From: Emiliania huxleyi CCMP1516
Lineage: Eukaryota > Haptophyta > Isochrysidales > Noelaerhabdaceae
Direction of reading: 5' to 3'
DNA: 64,000 bases
Assembly: GCF_000372725.1 (NCBI RefSeq)
Contig: NW_005201165.1
Location: 273,072-337,071, forward strand
How positions within the stretch are numbered: the first letter of the stretch is position 1; each line of letters opens with the position of its first letter. Of the stretch, positions 62,134-64,000 are shown piece by piece. A program made the translations under genes and the position numbers. The notes beneath the pieces were generated by a model that saw only the letters and a program-made list of their open reading frames with translations, was not told the origin of the DNA and did no database searches.

Positions 62134-64000
62134 ATGACGCCCCGCTCGCTCTTTGCGCTGCTCGCGCTCTCGTCCACCGATGCCTGCACCATGTACGGCG
62201 TCAGCCGCACCGCGAGCGCCGATGGATCCACCATGGTCTCGCACAGCGACGACGGCGCCGGAGACTCAGATTCTCGGCTCTCGTATGTACCTCCCGCGCG
62301 GCACAAGCCTGGCTCGATGCGAGACATCTACCCTACCATCGACGAGTACCCAAAATTCATCGGAGACGCCTTTGGCAAGACCTTTCTGCCGCTTCCAGGG
62401 CAGGCGCTCACAAAGCCGATCGGACAAATCCCACAGGTTGAGGCGACGCACGGCTACTACCTCAACGGCTACGCCATCCAGAACGACTGCGAGCTGAGCT
62501 TCGGCGAGAGCACCGCCTCGGCGGTCTTCCGTGCCGATGCGGTCGGGACGCCAAACGGCACCGCCCTCCTCGCCATTGAGGCGAGCTGAGCCGCTCGCCG
62601 CCACGACCGTCCTGCTACTTCCCTTCTGAGCGTCGGCATTCGGCTGTAGGAGCTGAGCCACCTCGCCGCGGAGCGCGTCTGCACGGCGAGGGAGGCGGTC
62701 CAGCTGATGGGCGACCTCGCCGTCCAGTACGGCTTCTTCGGGCCGGATGGCGGCGCGGGCGAGATGCTGGTCGTCGGAGACCCGGACGAGGTCTTCGTCT
62801 TCCACATCCTCTCTGACCCGACGGCGAGGAGCGCCATCTGGGCGGCGCAGCGGGTGCCCGAGGGGGAGGTGATGGTGGCGGCCAACCACTTTGTCATCCG
62901 CGAAGTGGACCTCGACGACGCGGACCGCTTCCTCGGCTCGCCGCACATGCACCGCGTCGCGCTGCAGCACGGCCTGTGGGACGGGAGAGGGAAGCTCGAC
63001 TTCACCGCCGCCTTCTCGCTCGGCGAGTACGGAAACAAGTGCGGCTCGCCCCCGCCGCAGGCCCGAGGCGCCACTCCGTCGCACACGCACCTAGCCGCCT
63101 CCGCCCGCCAGGTACTACTCCGGCCGTCGGATGTGGGACGGCTTCCGCCGCTTCGCGCCGTCGGTGGCGCTCCCACCCGCGTACAACAGCACCGACCCGT
63201 GGAGCGGGCTCAAGGAGAGTAGGCCGTACCCCTTCTCCGTCCCGCCGGACGCGCCGCTCGCCCTGACCGACCTGCTCGCCGCCCACCGCTCCCACTACGA
63301 GGGGACGAGCTTCGACATGACGCGCGGCGTCGCCGCGGGCCCCTTCGGCTCGCCCGATCGCTACGCCGTCCCGGGCACGCCAGGCGACACGAAGAGGGGC
63401 GCGTGGGAGCGCTCCGTCGCAATCTACCGCGCCGCCTTCGCCTGGATCGCGCAGGCGGGCGGGAGCGCGGACAGGGACCGCAAGCAGGACTCCGCCGTAG
63501 TGGACAGGGACTCCGCCGCGGCGTCGGGTGCGGTCGCCCTCCAGAAACTCCTTCCGGACCCTCCTCCCGAGGAGACCGGCGCGCTGCGACGGGGCGACCG
63601 CGGGGACGGGTGCGGCTGCCGCAGCAAGATCTGGTTCGGGCCTGCCGACCCCGCCACCACAGTCTTTGTGCCTCTGAGTGTCTGCGCGGGCCCTCCGCCC
63701 GAGCAGTACACGCGCGGAGGGCCGGGCAAGGTGGACCGCGAGTCGGCGTACTGGGCGCACCGGTACACGCAGAACCTGGCGCAGGTCCGCTACTCGGCGA
63801 TGATCGTCGACATCCGCGCCCACTCGCTGGAGTGGGAGGAGCAGGGCGCGGCGCTGGCCCTCCAGATCGGCGCTCTCCAGTGCGGCGGCGGCGCCCCAGG
63901 CCAAGGCCAGGCAGCCTCCCCTCCGCCCGACGCGCTGCAGCGCCTCCGCGGCGACTCGGCCCCGAGCCTCCGCCGGCAGATTGAGCGGCACGCGGCGGCG
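62134..64000 (+). CDS. Peptidase family C69 (dipeptidase/secernin-like), 3' incomplete
   Basis: Exons 62134-62580, 62650-63038 and 63112 to the window end are open (introns GC-AG phase 0 and GT-AG phase 2). C69 peptidases are N-terminal nucleophile hydrolases that use an exposed Cys after propeptide removal. The leader MTPRSLFALLALSSTDA precedes the expected nucleophile in CTMYGVSRTASADGSTMVSHSDD. Family features are ECELSFGEST-like (NDCELSFGEST), ELSHLAAERVCTAREAVQLMGDL, GEMLVVGDPDEVFVFHIL, FVIREVDLDD, SFDMTRGVAAGPFGSPDRY and IWFGPADPATTVFVPL. An Asp/Arg-rich insert (SADRDRKQDSAVVDRD) lies between the last two. More than 570 residues are visible and the stop is beyond 64000. A secreted or lysosomal dipeptidase role is likely. 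Confidence 0.85.

Overview
The window looks like nuclear DNA of a unicellular eukaryotic alga, most plausibly a haptophyte or a related chromist. The evidence is very high GC content, short spliceosomal introns (about 66-290 nt), many introns with a GC-AG rather than GT-AG boundary, mitochondrial or plastid-type presequences, and long proline-, glycine- and alanine-rich linkers. The taxon is an inference from style; no marker gene was matched. A 100-base run of N at 41043-41142 is an assembly gap.

Layout. 0-8.5 kb: cold-shock protein, spliced mitochondrial stomatin-like protein 2, a kinesin-13 on the minus strand, and a surface protein with a galactose-binding-like module. 8.5-11.85 kb: gene-poor, filled with dispersed and AT-rich palindromic repeats. 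11.85-21.6 kb: a carbohydrate block with a five-exon GH31 glycosidase, an unknown minus-strand gene, a GH16-sulfatase fusion, and a sugar transferase. 22.2-31.1 kb: ribosomal protein S10 of organelle type and a giant IPT/TIG-repeat receptor-like protein with a C2 tail. 32-38.2 kb: a TAZ/RING zinc-finger protein, a hAT-type MITE with intact target-site duplication, ClpP, a TauE/SafE exporter and a small membrane protein. 38.7-41 kb: a cassette bounded by a 33-bp perfect inverted repeat, followed by the degraded tail of a dispersed element whose 3' end also opens the window at 1-326. 41.4-48.9 kb: BTB protein, double-MRH ER lectin, two small unknown proteins, PrmC/HemK methyltransferase and a small multispanning membrane protein. 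49.3-53.7 kb: a multi-exon sugar transferase and a glutathione S-transferase arranged divergently. 53.9-60.8 kb: a secreted Gly-rich protein, then a 1746-residue protein joining a transposase-like core, a chromodomain and an OTU protease-like domain, with a companion ORF 33 nt downstream. 62.1 kb to the end: a C69 family peptidase cut by the window edge.

Themes. GH31, GH16-sulfatase and two NDP-sugar transferases suggest making or remodelling a sulfated polysaccharide. StomL2, ClpP, S10 and PrmC are organelle housekeeping genes. Introns are unusual in three ways: 11 of 26 that could be placed use GC donors, several carry minisatellites of about 11 bp, and at least two begin with a copy of the start of the next exon. 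Dispersed repeats sit directly upstream, in the same orientation, of three start codons (S10, MRH lectin, PrmC). All exon boundaries were read by eye from protein continuity and have not been confirmed by transcripts.
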